From the NCBI GenBank assembly GCA_963756115.1, contig CAVWMN010000010.1:1488001-1552000 (forward strand): 64,000 nt of DNA, read 5' to 3'. This document shows positions 9,777 to 18,093 of the stretch, one piece after another. A program made the translations under genes and the position numbers. Source of the DNA: JTS-RE37 sp963756115. Lineage in GTDB: Bacteria; Bacteroidota; Bacteroidia; Flavobacteriales; Flavobacteriaceae. A model generated the notes under the pieces. It was not told the origin of the DNA. It did not search any database and was given only the letters and a program-made list of their open reading frames with translations. Numbering within the stretch: the first letter of the stretch is position 1; the number at the start of each line of letters is the position of its first letter.

Positions 9777-9945
9777 CAAAATTCAGAAAGAGCCCATTGC
9801 ATTTTGGGATTCCTAAAAAAACACACATCAGTATCTTCAGGGTTAGCATACAAAAACAGCTGCTTTGCAACTATTGTTTTCTTTTGGCTGTTTAAATACC
9901 CACTTTAGTAGTCCCAAATCTTACCAAACATAACCTGGTAAATGA

Positions 9946-9976
9946 ACAAAGCCCTGATATTTTCTCAGGGCTTTGT
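9946..9976 (-). terminator. Hairpin after yidC
   Basis: A perfect 12-bp inverted repeat (ACAAAGCCCTGA / TCAGGGCTTTGT) with a 7-nt loop lies 30 nt beyond the yidC stop. No long T-tract follows on the minus strand, so it may be a weak or bidirectional terminator. Confidence 0.6.
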
Positions 9977-10006
9977 TATTTTAATAACTTGATTTCTGCA
10001 GGGGAT

Positions 10007-11860
10007 CTACCGCTTCCCGGTTTTTTTCTGGGCTTCCGCCTGTTCCATCATCTCCCGCATTTTCTTTTGGAATTTATTTTCTTTCTTGGGCTTCAGTTTA
10101 TTTTCCTGTATCTGTGCATGGATCTTATCCTCGTCCAGGATAAATTTCTTGATGGCAAGCATAATGAAAATAGTGATCAGGTTGGAAACGAAGTAATAAA
10201 GGCTCAGACCGCTTGCGTAGTTATTAAAAAAGAACAACATCATCAGCGGGGAGAGATACATGATGAATTTCATATTGGGCATCCCCGGTTGGGTCTGCAT
10301 ATTCTGCCCGGTAGTCATCATCATATAGAAAAAGATGGCTATGGATGCCAGTATCGGGAACAGGCTGACATGGTCTCCATAAAAGGGTATGTGAAATGGC
10401 AGATGGGCTATGGTGTCATAGGAGGATAAATCCTCAGCCCATAAAAATGATTTCTGCCGTAGTGCAAAGGATGTGGGAAAGAACATGAACAAGGCATAAA
10501 ATATAGGCAACTGCAGTAAGGCCGGGACACACCCGCTCATGGGGCTAACCCCTGCCTTGTTGTACAACTTCATGGTTTCCTGCTGCTTTTTCATGGCATT
10601 GTCCTTGTATTTTTCACCCAGTTCCGTTATTTCCGGTTTCAGGACTTTCATCTTGGCCTGGGACAGGTAGGATTTATAGGTAACCGGTGACATGATCAAA
10701 CGGACAATGATGGTCATTACCACAATAGCGATCCCAAAAGGCAAAAAGGAACTGAGGAAGGTATAGAAAGGTGTGAAAACATGCCGGTTGATCCATCCAA
10801 AAATCCCCCATCCAAAGGGAATGGAATCCGCGAGCCCCAGGTCGTTGTAGGCAGCGAATACTTTTATATCCGTAGGGCCATAATACCAGTACATTTTATG
10901 GGCAAGTTCGCCACCCGCTAGTTCAATTGGGATGGAGCTTGCAAATTCCTTGGTTACTGGTGACTCGTCATCATCCCCCACCAGGTTTACGGAAGTGAGC
11001 TGAGCCTTTTCAAAGGGTTGGTCGGTGGCCAGTATGGAACTGAAAAAATGTTGTCTGTATGAAAGCCACTTCACGGACTCTTCTGATTCCTCATCATCGC
11101 TGCCTTCCGAAAGTTTGCTTATTTTCCCATCCTCATGGTTATAGGTGAGTCGGGTATACCGGTTCTCATACGTGACACTCTTATTATGCCTAATTCCCCG
11201 CAGTTTCCAGTTCATGACAATGGGCTGGCCTGCATTGATTACTCCGTTCAGGCCTTCGGACCGGATATTGAAATCCACAAGATATTCCCCCGGTTTCATT
11301 TCATAGCGGTATTCCAGATATTGATTGGGCGATACCCTTGCTTTCATGGAAAGCACCTGGTTATTGCCACTTCCTGTCAGAGATGGTTCAAAATACAGAT
11401 CTTTGGTATGGAGTGTCCGATTGTCTGAGGTTGTAAAATTCAGGTCAAAGGAAGCATTGCCGTCATGTACGAGGTAAACGGGGACAGAATCATAGGTAAC
11501 GAAGTCCTTCATCATGGCTTCCACGATCTGTCCGCCCTTATTGCTAATTTTCAGCAACAGTACTTCATTTTCCAGCGTGGTTATCCCTTCGGAAGCTTGT
11601 GTAAATCCGAAGTCCCCAATCTTTTTCTTATAGTCAGCGACGGCGATGGAATCGGTGAGGTCTACCGTACTTTCCTGTAATACAGGTGTTTTGTCAGGAA
11701 CCTGGTCAGCATCCGGGGTTTGTTCTGCCTGTTGCTGTTCCGTTTTCTGGGCTTCTATTTCTTCCGGGGTTGGCTGTTTGGTATAAAACCAAAAAATGAG
11801 TATTCCAAAAATCAACAAAAAGCCGATAATTGAATTAATATCCAGTTTCTTTTCTTCCAT
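10007..11860 (-). CDS. yidC: Membrane protein insertase YidC
   Basis: YidC (617 residues) inserts and folds inner-membrane proteins with or without SecYEG. An N-terminal anchor (about residues 8-25) is followed by a Glu/Gln-rich linker, a large periplasmic beta-sandwich domain, and a C-terminal five-helix core (IVVMTIIVRLIMSPVTYKSYLSQAKMK onward in shorter pieces). The hydrophilic-groove Arg is retained in the first core helix, and PMSGCVPALLQLPIFYALF is the family signature. The tail is basic (KLKPKKENKFQKK), as in ribosome-binding C-termini. It follows pyrG by about 100 nt on the same strand, a common order in Flavobacteriia. Confidence 0.97.
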   Translation of the reverse strand: MEEKKLDINSIIGFLLIFGILIFWFYTKQPTPEEIEAQKTEQQQAEQTPDADQVPDKTPVLQESTVDLTDSIAVADYKKKIGDFGFTQASEGITTLENEVLLLKISNKGGQIVEAMMKDFVTYDSVPVYLVHDGNASFDLNFTTSDNRTLHTKDLYFEPSLTGSGNNQVLSMKARVSPNQYLEYRYEMKPGEYLVDFNIRSEGLNGVINAGQPIVMNWKLRGIRHNKSVTYENRYTRLTYNHEDGKISKLSEGSDDEESEESVKWLSYRQHFFSSILATDQPFEKAQLTSVNLVGDDDESPVTKEFASSIPIELAGGELAHKMYWYYGPTDIKVFAAYNDLGLADSIPFGWGIFGWINRHVFTPFYTFLSSFLPFGIAIVVMTIIVRLIMSPVTYKSYLSQAKMKVLKPEITELGEKYKDNAMKKQQETMKLYNKAGVSPMSGCVPALLQLPIFYALFMFFPTSFALRQKSFLWAEDLSSYDTIAHLPFHIPFYGDHVSLFPILASIAIFFYMMMTTGQNMQTQPGMPNMKFIMYLSPLMMLFFFNNYASGLSLYYFVSNLITIFIMLAIKKFILDEDKIHAQIQENKLKPKKENKFQKKMREMMEQAEAQKKTGKR

Positions 11861-11934
11861 TTATATGCTATTGAGAACCCATCGGATTACCAGAAACCTA
11901 AAGGCACTTGAAATTAGATTGCGTTTTGAGTTTG

Positions 11935-11968
11935 CAAATATATGTCCAATTGTGCAGTTTATGCCAAA
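11935..11968 (-). promoter_or_regulatory. Candidate promoter for yidC
   Basis: On the minus strand TATATTTG (11935-11942) matches TAnnTTTG. A TTTG lies 22 nt upstream of it (11965-11968), within the end of pyrG. This fits a Bacteroidota -33/-7 promoter with slightly long spacing and would let yidC be expressed apart from pyrG. Confidence 0.4.
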
Positions 11969-13596
11969 CTGGCATTAGTTTGTTGTTTTTTGTGTTGCAG
12001 AACGGCTTTTACAAAACCAACAAATAACGGATGGGGACTCGCCACAGTGCTTTTGTATTCCGGGTGGTATTGGACCCCAATGAACCAGGGGTGTGAAGGG
12101 ATCTCTATTATTTCCACAAGTCCGGTTTGCTTATTGATGCCAGAGGCAATCAGGCCTGCGTTTTCAAGCGCGTCTTTATATTCATTGTTGAATTCATACC
12201 GGTGCCTGTGCCTCTCAGAGATTTGGGTTTTGCCCTTATAGACTTTATGTGCCAACGTATTTTCCACCAACTCACAATCCCAGGCACCCAGTCTCATGGT
12301 TCCACCTTTGTCCGTTATGGTTTTTTGTTCCTCCATCAGGCTGATTACCGGGTAGGGTGTACCTTCCATCATTTCGGTAGAGTTGGCACCTGTCAAACCC
12401 AGTACATTGCGGGAAAATTCTATTACTGCCATTTGCATCCCAAGGCAAATGCCAAGAAACGGAACATCATTTTCCCTCGCGTATTGTACGGCCCTGATCT
12501 TCCCTTCAATACCCCTTTCCCCAAATCCCGGGGCGACAAGGATACCATCAAGGCCTTTCATTTTAGCTTCAAAATTGGCATTGGTAAAATGTTCGGAATG
12601 CAGGGGCCTCACATTGACCTTTACCTCATTGACGGCACCGGCATGTATAAAGGATTCCAGTATTGATTTATAGGAATCCTGCAGTTCCACGTATTTTCCG
12701 ATAAGTCCTACTGTAACTTCACTTTTGGGATTCTTATGCCGTTCAAGGAACTCGCTCCATTGTGTAAGGTCGGGTGGGTTGTGGTCCGGTAAGGCCAATT
12801 TTTTCAGCGTCACGGTATCCAGGCCTTCTTCCTGCATCATGATGGGGACATCATATATGGTTGAGGCATCGATGGATTGTATCACCGCTTCCTTTTTTAC
12901 GTTGCAGAAGAGTGCTATTTTTTGTTTGATATCATCCGATATTTCATGTTCGGTCCGGCAAACCAAAATATCTGCTTTGATTCCGCTTTCCATCAATGCT
13001 TTTACCGAATGCTGGGTGGGTTTGGTTTTTAACTCCCCCGCTGCCGAGAGGTATGGAATCAGTGTTAAGTGTATCACAATGGCGTTGAAATCGCCCAGAT
13101 CCCATAACAATTGCCGGACGGCTTCAATATATGGCAGGGATTCGATATCACCTACTGTACCCCCGATTTCGGTTATAACAATGTCGTATTCACCACTATT
13201 GCCCAATATTTGTACCCGTTCCTTGATTTCGTTGGTGATATGGGGGACCACTTGTACGGTCTTCCCTAAAAATTCCCCGCGGCGCTCTTTATCTATAACA
13301 CTTTGGTAGATCCTTCCGGTTGTAACGTTATTGGCCTGGGATGTCCTCACATTGAGAAACCGCTCATAATGTCCAAGGTCAAGGTCGGTTTCCGCCCCAT
13401 CATCTGTAACATAGCATTCCCCGTGTTCATATGGGTTGAGTGTCCCGGGGTCAACATTGATATAGGGATCTAATTTCTGGATGGTGGTTTTATACCCACG
13501 GGCCTGCAGGAGCTTGGCAAGTGAGGCGGCTATGATTCCTTTTCCTAAGGACGAAGTTACACCTCCCGTAACGAAAATGTATTTGGTATCTGACAT
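11959..13596 (-). CDS. pyrG: CTP synthase
   Basis: CTP synthase makes CTP from UTP, ATP and glutamine. The start is placed at 13596 (MSDTKYIFVTGGVTSSLGKG), where the universally conserved N-terminus begins; a GTG-type extension to 13623 would add nine non-conserved residues. The product is 545 residues. The amidoligase domain is N-terminal, and the class I glutaminase domain is C-terminal with the nucleophile in FLGICLGMQ and the His/Glu pair in GVQYHPEYKS. The length matches the family. A TATCTTTG box 25 nt upstream is a likely -7 element. yidC follows on the same strand. Confidence 0.98.
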   Translation of the reverse strand: MSDTKYIFVTGGVTSSLGKGIIAASLAKLLQARGYKTTIQKLDPYINVDPGTLNPYEHGECYVTDDGAETDLDLGHYERFLNVRTSQANNVTTGRIYQSVIDKERRGEFLGKTVQVVPHITNEIKERVQILGNSGEYDIVITEIGGTVGDIESLPYIEAVRQLLWDLGDFNAIVIHLTLIPYLSAAGELKTKPTQHSVKALMESGIKADILVCRTEHEISDDIKQKIALFCNVKKEAVIQSIDASTIYDVPIMMQEEGLDTVTLKKLALPDHNPPDLTQWSEFLERHKNPKSEVTVGLIGKYVELQDSYKSILESFIHAGAVNEVKVNVRPLHSEHFTNANFEAKMKGLDGILVAPGFGERGIEGKIRAVQYARENDVPFLGICLGMQMAVIEFSRNVLGLTGANSTEMMEGTPYPVISLMEEQKTITDKGGTMRLGAWDCELVENTLAHKVYKGKTQISERHRHRYEFNNEYKDALENAGLIASGINKQTGLVEIIEIPSHPWFIGVQYHPEYKSTVASPHPLFVGFVKAVLQHKKQQTNASLA

Positions 13597-13620
13597 TGTG
13601 GGATTCTTTGTTACGGGAGT

Positions 13621-13628
13621 CAAAGATA
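13621..13628 (-). promoter_or_regulatory. Candidate -7 element for pyrG
   Basis: The minus strand reads TATCTTTG, a full TAnnTTTG match, 25-32 nt before the chosen pyrG start. It supports the start at 13596 over 13623, which would leave almost no leader. Confidence 0.4.
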
Positions 13629-13645
13629 CAAATTGCCTGAAGAAA

Positions 13646-13888
13646 TCACCGGGTATCTCCCGGAAAATCTTTCCTGATCTTTCGGATCAGTGGTTCCAAT
13701 CCGTTCATTTTTATCTCCAGCATCTGCTTCAGCTGAATCCCTGATTTACCATCTGGAAAGCCTTTTTGTTGGAACCAGAGAAGATATGATTCGGGCAGGT
13801 CTACCAAATAACGGCCTTTATATTTTCCGAAGTGCATCTTATAATGAGCCAGGTCTATTAAAAATTGTTTATCCGGGTTTATTTCCAT
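13646..13888 (-). CDS. DUF3820 family protein
   Basis: This small soluble protein of 80 residues matches the DUF3820 pattern: MHFGKYKGRYLVDLPESYLLWF followed by GFPDGKSGIQLKQMLE (quoted in parts). The core HFGKYKG and the DLPESYLLWF helix are the conserved marks. The function is unknown; some homologues are annotated as quorum-sensing-regulated factors, without a mechanism. It lies 49 nt upstream of pyrG on the same strand. It is divergent from the isomerase-like gene at 13938, and the short spacer between them must hold both promoters. Confidence 0.8.
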   Translation of the reverse strand: MEINPDKQFLIDLAHYKMHFGKYKGRYLVDLPESYLLWFQQKGFPDGKSGIQLKQMLEIKMNGLEPLIRKIRKDFPGDTR

Positions 13889-13937
13889 TTTTTAAATCTA
13901 AATAAATTATATTTAGTATCAACAAAACCATCAAAAA

Positions 13938-14807
13938 ATGAAACGCAGGTCATTCATAGGGACAGCGGCAGCCGCTTCGGTAGGTGTATTGGCATCCCAA
14001 AGCGCGAAAGCAATGCCCGCAGGGGGCAAAGAATCCCTGGAACTGAAAGGTAACATCAATCACAGTGCCTGTTTCTGGTGTTATAATCCAATCCCACTCG
14101 AAGACTTTTTAAAAAGCCTGCAATCGCTTGGTGTAAAAGCAATTGACCTGGTAGGCCCGGATGACTGGCCCCTGCTTAAGAAATATGATATCCATGCATC
14201 CATGTGCTGGGGAGCCCAGATTAGTCTTACGGAAGGTTGGAATGATCCGCAATATCATGAGGTCCTGATTAAGAATTATACGGAGATGATCCCCAGGGTC
14301 GCTGCGGAAGGCTACACGAACCTGATCTGTTTCAGCGGCAACCGCCGGGGAATGGATGATGCCGTTGGGCTGAAGAATTGTGTGGAGGGATTAAAGAAAA
14401 TTATTCCAGTAGCGGAAGAACACGGGGTGGTTGTTCAAATGGAACTCCTTAATTCCAAGGTAAACCACGAAGATTATATGTGCGACCATACGCTTTGGGG
14501 GGTGGAATTGTGTAAGCAGGTAGGTTCCGAGAATTTTAAATTGCTCTATGATATCTACCATATGCAGATCATGGAAGGGGATATTATCCGTAATATCCAG
14601 GATTACCACCAGTATTTCGGGCATTATCACACGGGAGGCAATCCCGGCCGTCATGAGATCAACGAGACCCAGGAACTGTTTTACCCAGCGATCATGAAGG
14701 CCATAGTGGAAACCGGCTTCAAGGGGCATGTAGCTCAGGAATTTATCCCAACGTGGGAAGACAAGATTGCGGCCTTGAAGGAAGGGGTGACGATTTGTGA
14801 TGTGTGA
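13938..14807 (+). CDS. Hydroxypyruvate isomerase-like exported TIM-barrel protein
   Basis: The 289-residue protein starts with a twin-arginine signal (MKRRSFIGTAAAASVGVL, cleavage after about A25), so it should fold in the cytosol and be exported to the periplasm. The rest is an AP-endonuclease-2-type TIM barrel. HYHTGGNPGRHEINETQE and GHVAQEFIPTW are typical of hydroxypyruvate isomerase and related epimerases, with metal-binding Glu/Asp/His residues (for example VVQMELLNSK, YDIYHMQ). Exported copies are common in Bacteroidota and their substrate is usually unknown, so the enzymatic name is a family label. TATATTTAG upstream is a possible -7 element. Confidence 0.85.
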   Translation: MKRRSFIGTAAAASVGVLASQSAKAMPAGGKESLELKGNINHSACFWCYNPIPLEDFLKSLQSLGVKAIDLVGPDDWPLLKKYDIHASMCWGAQISLTEGWNDPQYHEVLIKNYTEMIPRVAAEGYTNLICFSGNRRGMDDAVGLKNCVEGLKKIIPVAEEHGVVVQMELLNSKVNHEDYMCDHTLWGVELCKQVGSENFKLLYDIYHMQIMEGDIIRNIQDYHQYFGHYHTGGNPGRHEINETQELFYPAIMKAIVETGFKGHVAQEFIPTWEDKIAALKEGVTICDV

Positions 14808-14813
14808 CCTCCT

Positions 14814-14935
14814 CTTTCTTCCCGTGCTTCGCGGGAATTCATTCTCCTCCTTAAAAGGAGGAAATCACCCTGACCTGTTAAGACGACCCTCCTCCTCTTT
14901 CTCGTCATTAAAAGGAGGAAGGCTTTCCATTTGGT
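14814..14935. repeat. Palindromic AGGAGG repeat cluster
   Basis: This intergenic stretch holds two related modules, each running from CCTCCTCTTTCT to AAAAGGAGGAA. The first contains a perfect 8-bp stem, TCCTCCTT-aa-AAGGAGGA (14845-14862), and a small CCCG/CGGG hairpin (14821-14835). The second (about 14890-14924) is degenerate. The stem could terminate the isomerase gene. Similar palindromic spacer modules recur near 38.2 and 39.1 kb with a different sequence. Confidence 0.55.
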
Positions 14936-15000
14936 TTAAAAACTTTAGATATTCCCTCATCTGACAGGGGCGGGCCCGCTAAAACTAATCTGGTGGGTCT

Positions 15001-15531
15001 TTACTGATGGAGTGCCTGTGCTATTTTGGCATTCCAGATTTGCTGCTGTTCCCGGTTCCGGGAGAAGTTGGTTTCTTTATCATACTTATCCTGGTACGCT
15101 GCAAGTTCCCGGTTAACCTGCCGGAACAAGGCACCTATTTCAGCTTTAACATCCCGGCTGAACCTGGTTTCTCTAAGCAACTTTCGAAACTTGCGGGCAA
15201 ACAATTCCGAAATATCGAAATGGAGCTGTTCATGGCTCAGGATGACTGCATCACAGACTTCGGGCTGGTACCAGGACCGCCCGGGGTAGAAATAGGTATG
15301 AACGGTAAAATCCAGCGTTAATCCGCTACCTTCCTGCTGAGTTGAAAATTCATAGCTAATACCACTTGCCGTAATAGCAGCTGCATTGGAACTGGTATCC
15401 GGCCTGGCCTTAAAATCCGGCCATGTCAATTTTAATTCCGGCTGCCAGAGAATGGCTTCGAATTCCTGTGAAGTTCCGCAGCATGCGAACAGCAAAGCTA
15501 CAATGCACAGTATGTTCCTTACAACACCCAA
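15001..15531 (-). CDS. DUF922-like secreted putative zinc protease
   Basis: The frame has no in-frame ATG near its start. The best start is a TTG at 15529-15531, overlapping the end of the osmC-like gene by 13 nt, which suggests translational coupling. The first ~20 residues are a signal peptide (ILCIVALLFACCGTSQ). The mature protein has WPDFKARPDTSSNAAAITASG and then VILSHEQLHFDISELFARKF. The SHEQLHFDI motif is the metal-binding signature of DUF922, predicted zinc-dependent proteases of Bacteroidota. The length of 176 residues is normal. The substrate is unknown. Confidence 0.75.
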   Translation of the reverse strand: MGVVRNILCIVALLFACCGTSQEFEAILWQPELKLTWPDFKARPDTSSNAAAITASGISYEFSTQQEGSGLTLDFTVHTYFYPGRSWYQPEVCDAVILSHEQLHFDISELFARKFRKLLRETRFSRDVKAEIGALFRQVNRELAAYQDKYDKETNFSRNREQQQIWNAKIAQALHQ

Positions 15532-15923
15532 TTGTATGTAATAACGCGTTCAATATCGGGATGCAAACTTTGATTCACCGGGCACGTGATCGCTGTATGT
15601 TCCAGGATCTTACGGTTCTTTTCCGAAACGGCTGCCGGAAGTTGAAGGACCACATCAATCCGGGAGATCCGTCGGGGGTCAGCGGCCATGTGCTTCGTAA
15701 CTTCCGCAGAACTATTGGCAAGTTCCACGTCCAAACCCCGCGCCTTGATCCCCATCACCGTAAGCATACAGGTGGCAAGTCCGGTTGCAACTGTATCCGT
15801 CGGGGAAAATGATTGGCCCATTCCATGGTTATCGGTTGGCGCATCCGTTATATACTGGCTCCCGGACTTAACATGCACACAGGTGGTGCGCAGGTTGCCG
15901 GTGTAGGTTACTTTGGAAGTCAT
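15519..15923 (-). CDS. OsmC family peroxiredoxin-like protein
   Basis: The 134-residue OsmC/Ohr-fold protein has the two reactive cysteines of the family: C52 in GLATCMLTVMGIKA and C114 in HTAITCPVNQSL. The family reduces organic hydroperoxides through a Cys-Cys cycle as a dimer in the cytosol. The length is typical. It sits between the LysM lipoprotein (2 nt upstream) and the DUF922-like gene (13-nt overlap), all on the minus strand, so these genes and guaA form a tight operon. A second OsmC protein is at 62248. Confidence 0.9.
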   Translation of the reverse strand: MTSKVTYTGNLRTTCVHVKSGSQYITDAPTDNHGMGQSFSPTDTVATGLATCMLTVMGIKARGLDVELANSSAEVTKHMAADPRRISRIDVVLQLPAAVSEKNRKILEHTAITCPVNQSLHPDIERVITYNWVL

Positions 15924-15925
15924 AG

Positions 15926-18091
15926 CTATGGTTTAATTTCTTTGATAAACATATTATCAAACATCATGATATAGGAAGCAGAATTGTAATAACCCGAAGC
16001 AGGATCCTTGGTATAGTTAAATTTATTGGCGCTGTACTCTGTAACGCCAACCAGGTCCGCTGCTTCAAAAAGATTCGATTTGTACGCCAGTTTCAGCAAC
16101 AGGTCATAGGTAAGGTCAAATCCCCGCACAGCGTAGCGGTCCGGGTCACTGCCCCATTTCTTCCTGTACTGCGCCACAAAGCTGTCATTCCCTACTTCCC
16201 GGTAAGACGAGGGAAAGGTAAACCTGAGGTTTGACAAATGGGTACTGCTGATAACATCATTGTCAAATGCCCTGTTCTTATTGGTAGTGAACATACGAAC
16301 CTTCACTTTTTCATTGTTGGATGAATTCAGGATAGAAGTAACACCGGGGACCAGTTTTACGTTATCACTTTCCACAAAAATCCAATTCTCCGTTTCTTCA
16401 ACCAGCATTTCCATAAATGTTTCCAGATTAATGGAAATATTCTTTTCCTCCTCCTTTATTTCTACAAGTCGCGCCTGTGGGAATTTCTCCATGATCTGAT
16501 CCGCTGCGTCTTTATTTTTCTCATCGGCTATAACAATTATATTCTGGTCTGTCACCTCCCCTTCCATATACTCCAGCATACTACTCCGCAATACGGTATC
16601 AGTGGGGATGCTGAAGAATACATTGTCCAGGCTGAGGTTGCTGTTTGAAGAGATTGGGGCGATGACCGGGATCTGGAATTTGGCAGCCTGCACTGCTACT
16701 TCGTTCAGGGATTTGGGATCGAGCGGGCCGATGATGGCACTCACCCCGTTTAAATTCTCCTTCATCAGGATAGCTTTAACCCGGTCCAGGCTAAGCTGTG
16801 TATCAAGGGTTTTCACATCCACGGAAATTCCAAGTCGGGCTACGGAATCCAATGCTACCAGAGCGCCGGTATACAGCCCCAGGCTGTAGCTAATGGCATT
16901 GCTCCTCTCAATGGCCTCTGCGGCACTTTCTGTATCCCCAAGGTTGATCTTGTCTAACCGGAAGGGCAGCATAAACACGAGCCTGGGTTTATGATCCACG
17001 TGAATACTATCCAACAGGTTGATCTTATCCAGGATAAGGGAATTCTTGACTTCCAGGGTTGCGGCATTTTCCCTGGGTAATTTAAGGATCATGCCCGACT
17101 TCAGCCCTTGTGCGAGTTCCGGGTTAAGCAGTGTGAGTTCCCTCCAGCTGATCCCAAGGTTCCGGGTAAGTGAATACTCAGTCTGCTTTGGCTTTACCTC
17201 ATAAAATATAAAATTATCAGTATTCACGGCTCCTTCGTCCACCGTCCTTTTCGGCAACCGGATAACCATTCCTTCCTTTAACCCACTGCGTTGCATGATC
17301 TCCGGGTTGAGCCTTACGATCTCATCCCCGGGTATGCCATATTCCTGGCTTAGGCTATACAGTGTTTTTTTAGCAGGGACCGTGTAGGACTCATACAATT
17401 GAACCTGCTGCTCCTCTACTGTGCTGCCGGCGATTCTCGGTAATATCAGCTCCTGCCCAATAGCCAGTTCACTGGTAGACTCCGGCAGGGTAGGATTCAG
17501 CGAGAGCAGGCTGTCCATGGTTATGCCATATTTGCTGGCAATACTATACCGGGTCTCCTTGGGTTGTACTATATACTTTTCAAAATCCTCCATATTGAGG
17601 GTTTCCTCCCCTTCAGCGGGACCGGCGTAACGCGGGATCCGCAACACCATTTTCCTTTTCAACTGGGTTGAATATAACTCCCGGTTATACCGCTTAACCT
17701 CATCTTCACTGACATCATACCTGCTCGCCACCCCATACAGCGTCTCGTTTTTCCGAACCCTGTGGGACGTAAACCCAATGGGTTCGCGTTGAGAGCCTGC
17801 TATGCCATTTGTATCCTTTTGGGTTGTGGGCTTCGTAATTGCAGAATTGTTTGCTGTATCCGGTGGCAACGGGATGGCCAATATGGTGTTAGGCCTTAGT
17901 ATATCCCCCTCCTTTATTTCCTTATTATATTTCAGGATATTGCCGGGATTGACCTTGTATTCCCTTGCGATGCTGGAAAGAGTTTCACCCCGTTTGACTG
18001 CGTGGGTGGTAAACTTTTGTTGGGCTGTGGCCTTACAACCCATTGAAAACAGGACATACAGCAAGGCCAGGAAGATATAAAATTTGTTCAT
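15926..18091 (-). CDS. Lipoprotein with five LysM domains and a type I periplasmic-binding fold
   Basis: Start ATG 18091 lies 2 nt after the guaA stop and gives a lipoprotein-like signal with Cys19 (FSMGC). The 721-residue product has five LysM peptidoglycan-binding domains in the first ~340 residues; examples are HAVKRGETLSSIAREY, HRVRKNETLYGVASRY, YIVQPKETRYSIASKY, YTVPAKKTLYSLSQEY and YEVKPKQTEYSLTRNL. The second half, from about KPRLVFMLPFRLDK, resembles branched-chain amino-acid/LppC-type periplasmic-binding domains (VSAIIGPLDPKSLNEVAVQAAKFQIPVIAP in parts). LppC-like relatives regulate peptidoglycan synthases, so a wall-sensing role is plausible but inferred. Confidence 0.85.
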   Translation of the reverse strand: MNKFYIFLALLYVLFSMGCKATAQQKFTTHAVKRGETLSSIAREYKVNPGNILKYNKEIKEGDILRPNTILAIPLPPDTANNSAITKPTTQKDTNGIAGSQREPIGFTSHRVRKNETLYGVASRYDVSEDEVKRYNRELYSTQLKRKMVLRIPRYAGPAEGEETLNMEDFEKYIVQPKETRYSIASKYGITMDSLLSLNPTLPESTSELAIGQELILPRIAGSTVEEQQVQLYESYTVPAKKTLYSLSQEYGIPGDEIVRLNPEIMQRSGLKEGMVIRLPKRTVDEGAVNTDNFIFYEVKPKQTEYSLTRNLGISWRELTLLNPELAQGLKSGMILKLPRENAATLEVKNSLILDKINLLDSIHVDHKPRLVFMLPFRLDKINLGDTESAAEAIERSNAISYSLGLYTGALVALDSVARLGISVDVKTLDTQLSLDRVKAILMKENLNGVSAIIGPLDPKSLNEVAVQAAKFQIPVIAPISSNSNLSLDNVFFSIPTDTVLRSSMLEYMEGEVTDQNIIVIADEKNKDAADQIMEKFPQARLVEIKEEEKNISINLETFMEMLVEETENWIFVESDNVKLVPGVTSILNSSNNEKVKVRMFTTNKNRAFDNDVISSTHLSNLRFTFPSSYREVGNDSFVAQYRKKWGSDPDRYAVRGFDLTYDLLLKLAYKSNLFEAADLVGVTEYSANKFNYTKDPASGYYNSASYIMMFDNMFIKEIKP

Positions 18092-18093
18092 AA

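Noticed and set aside
10007..13596. Long plus-strand frames antisense to yidC and pyrG
   Set aside because: They are shadow frames of strongly conserved genes and show low-complexity, unfamiliar translations.
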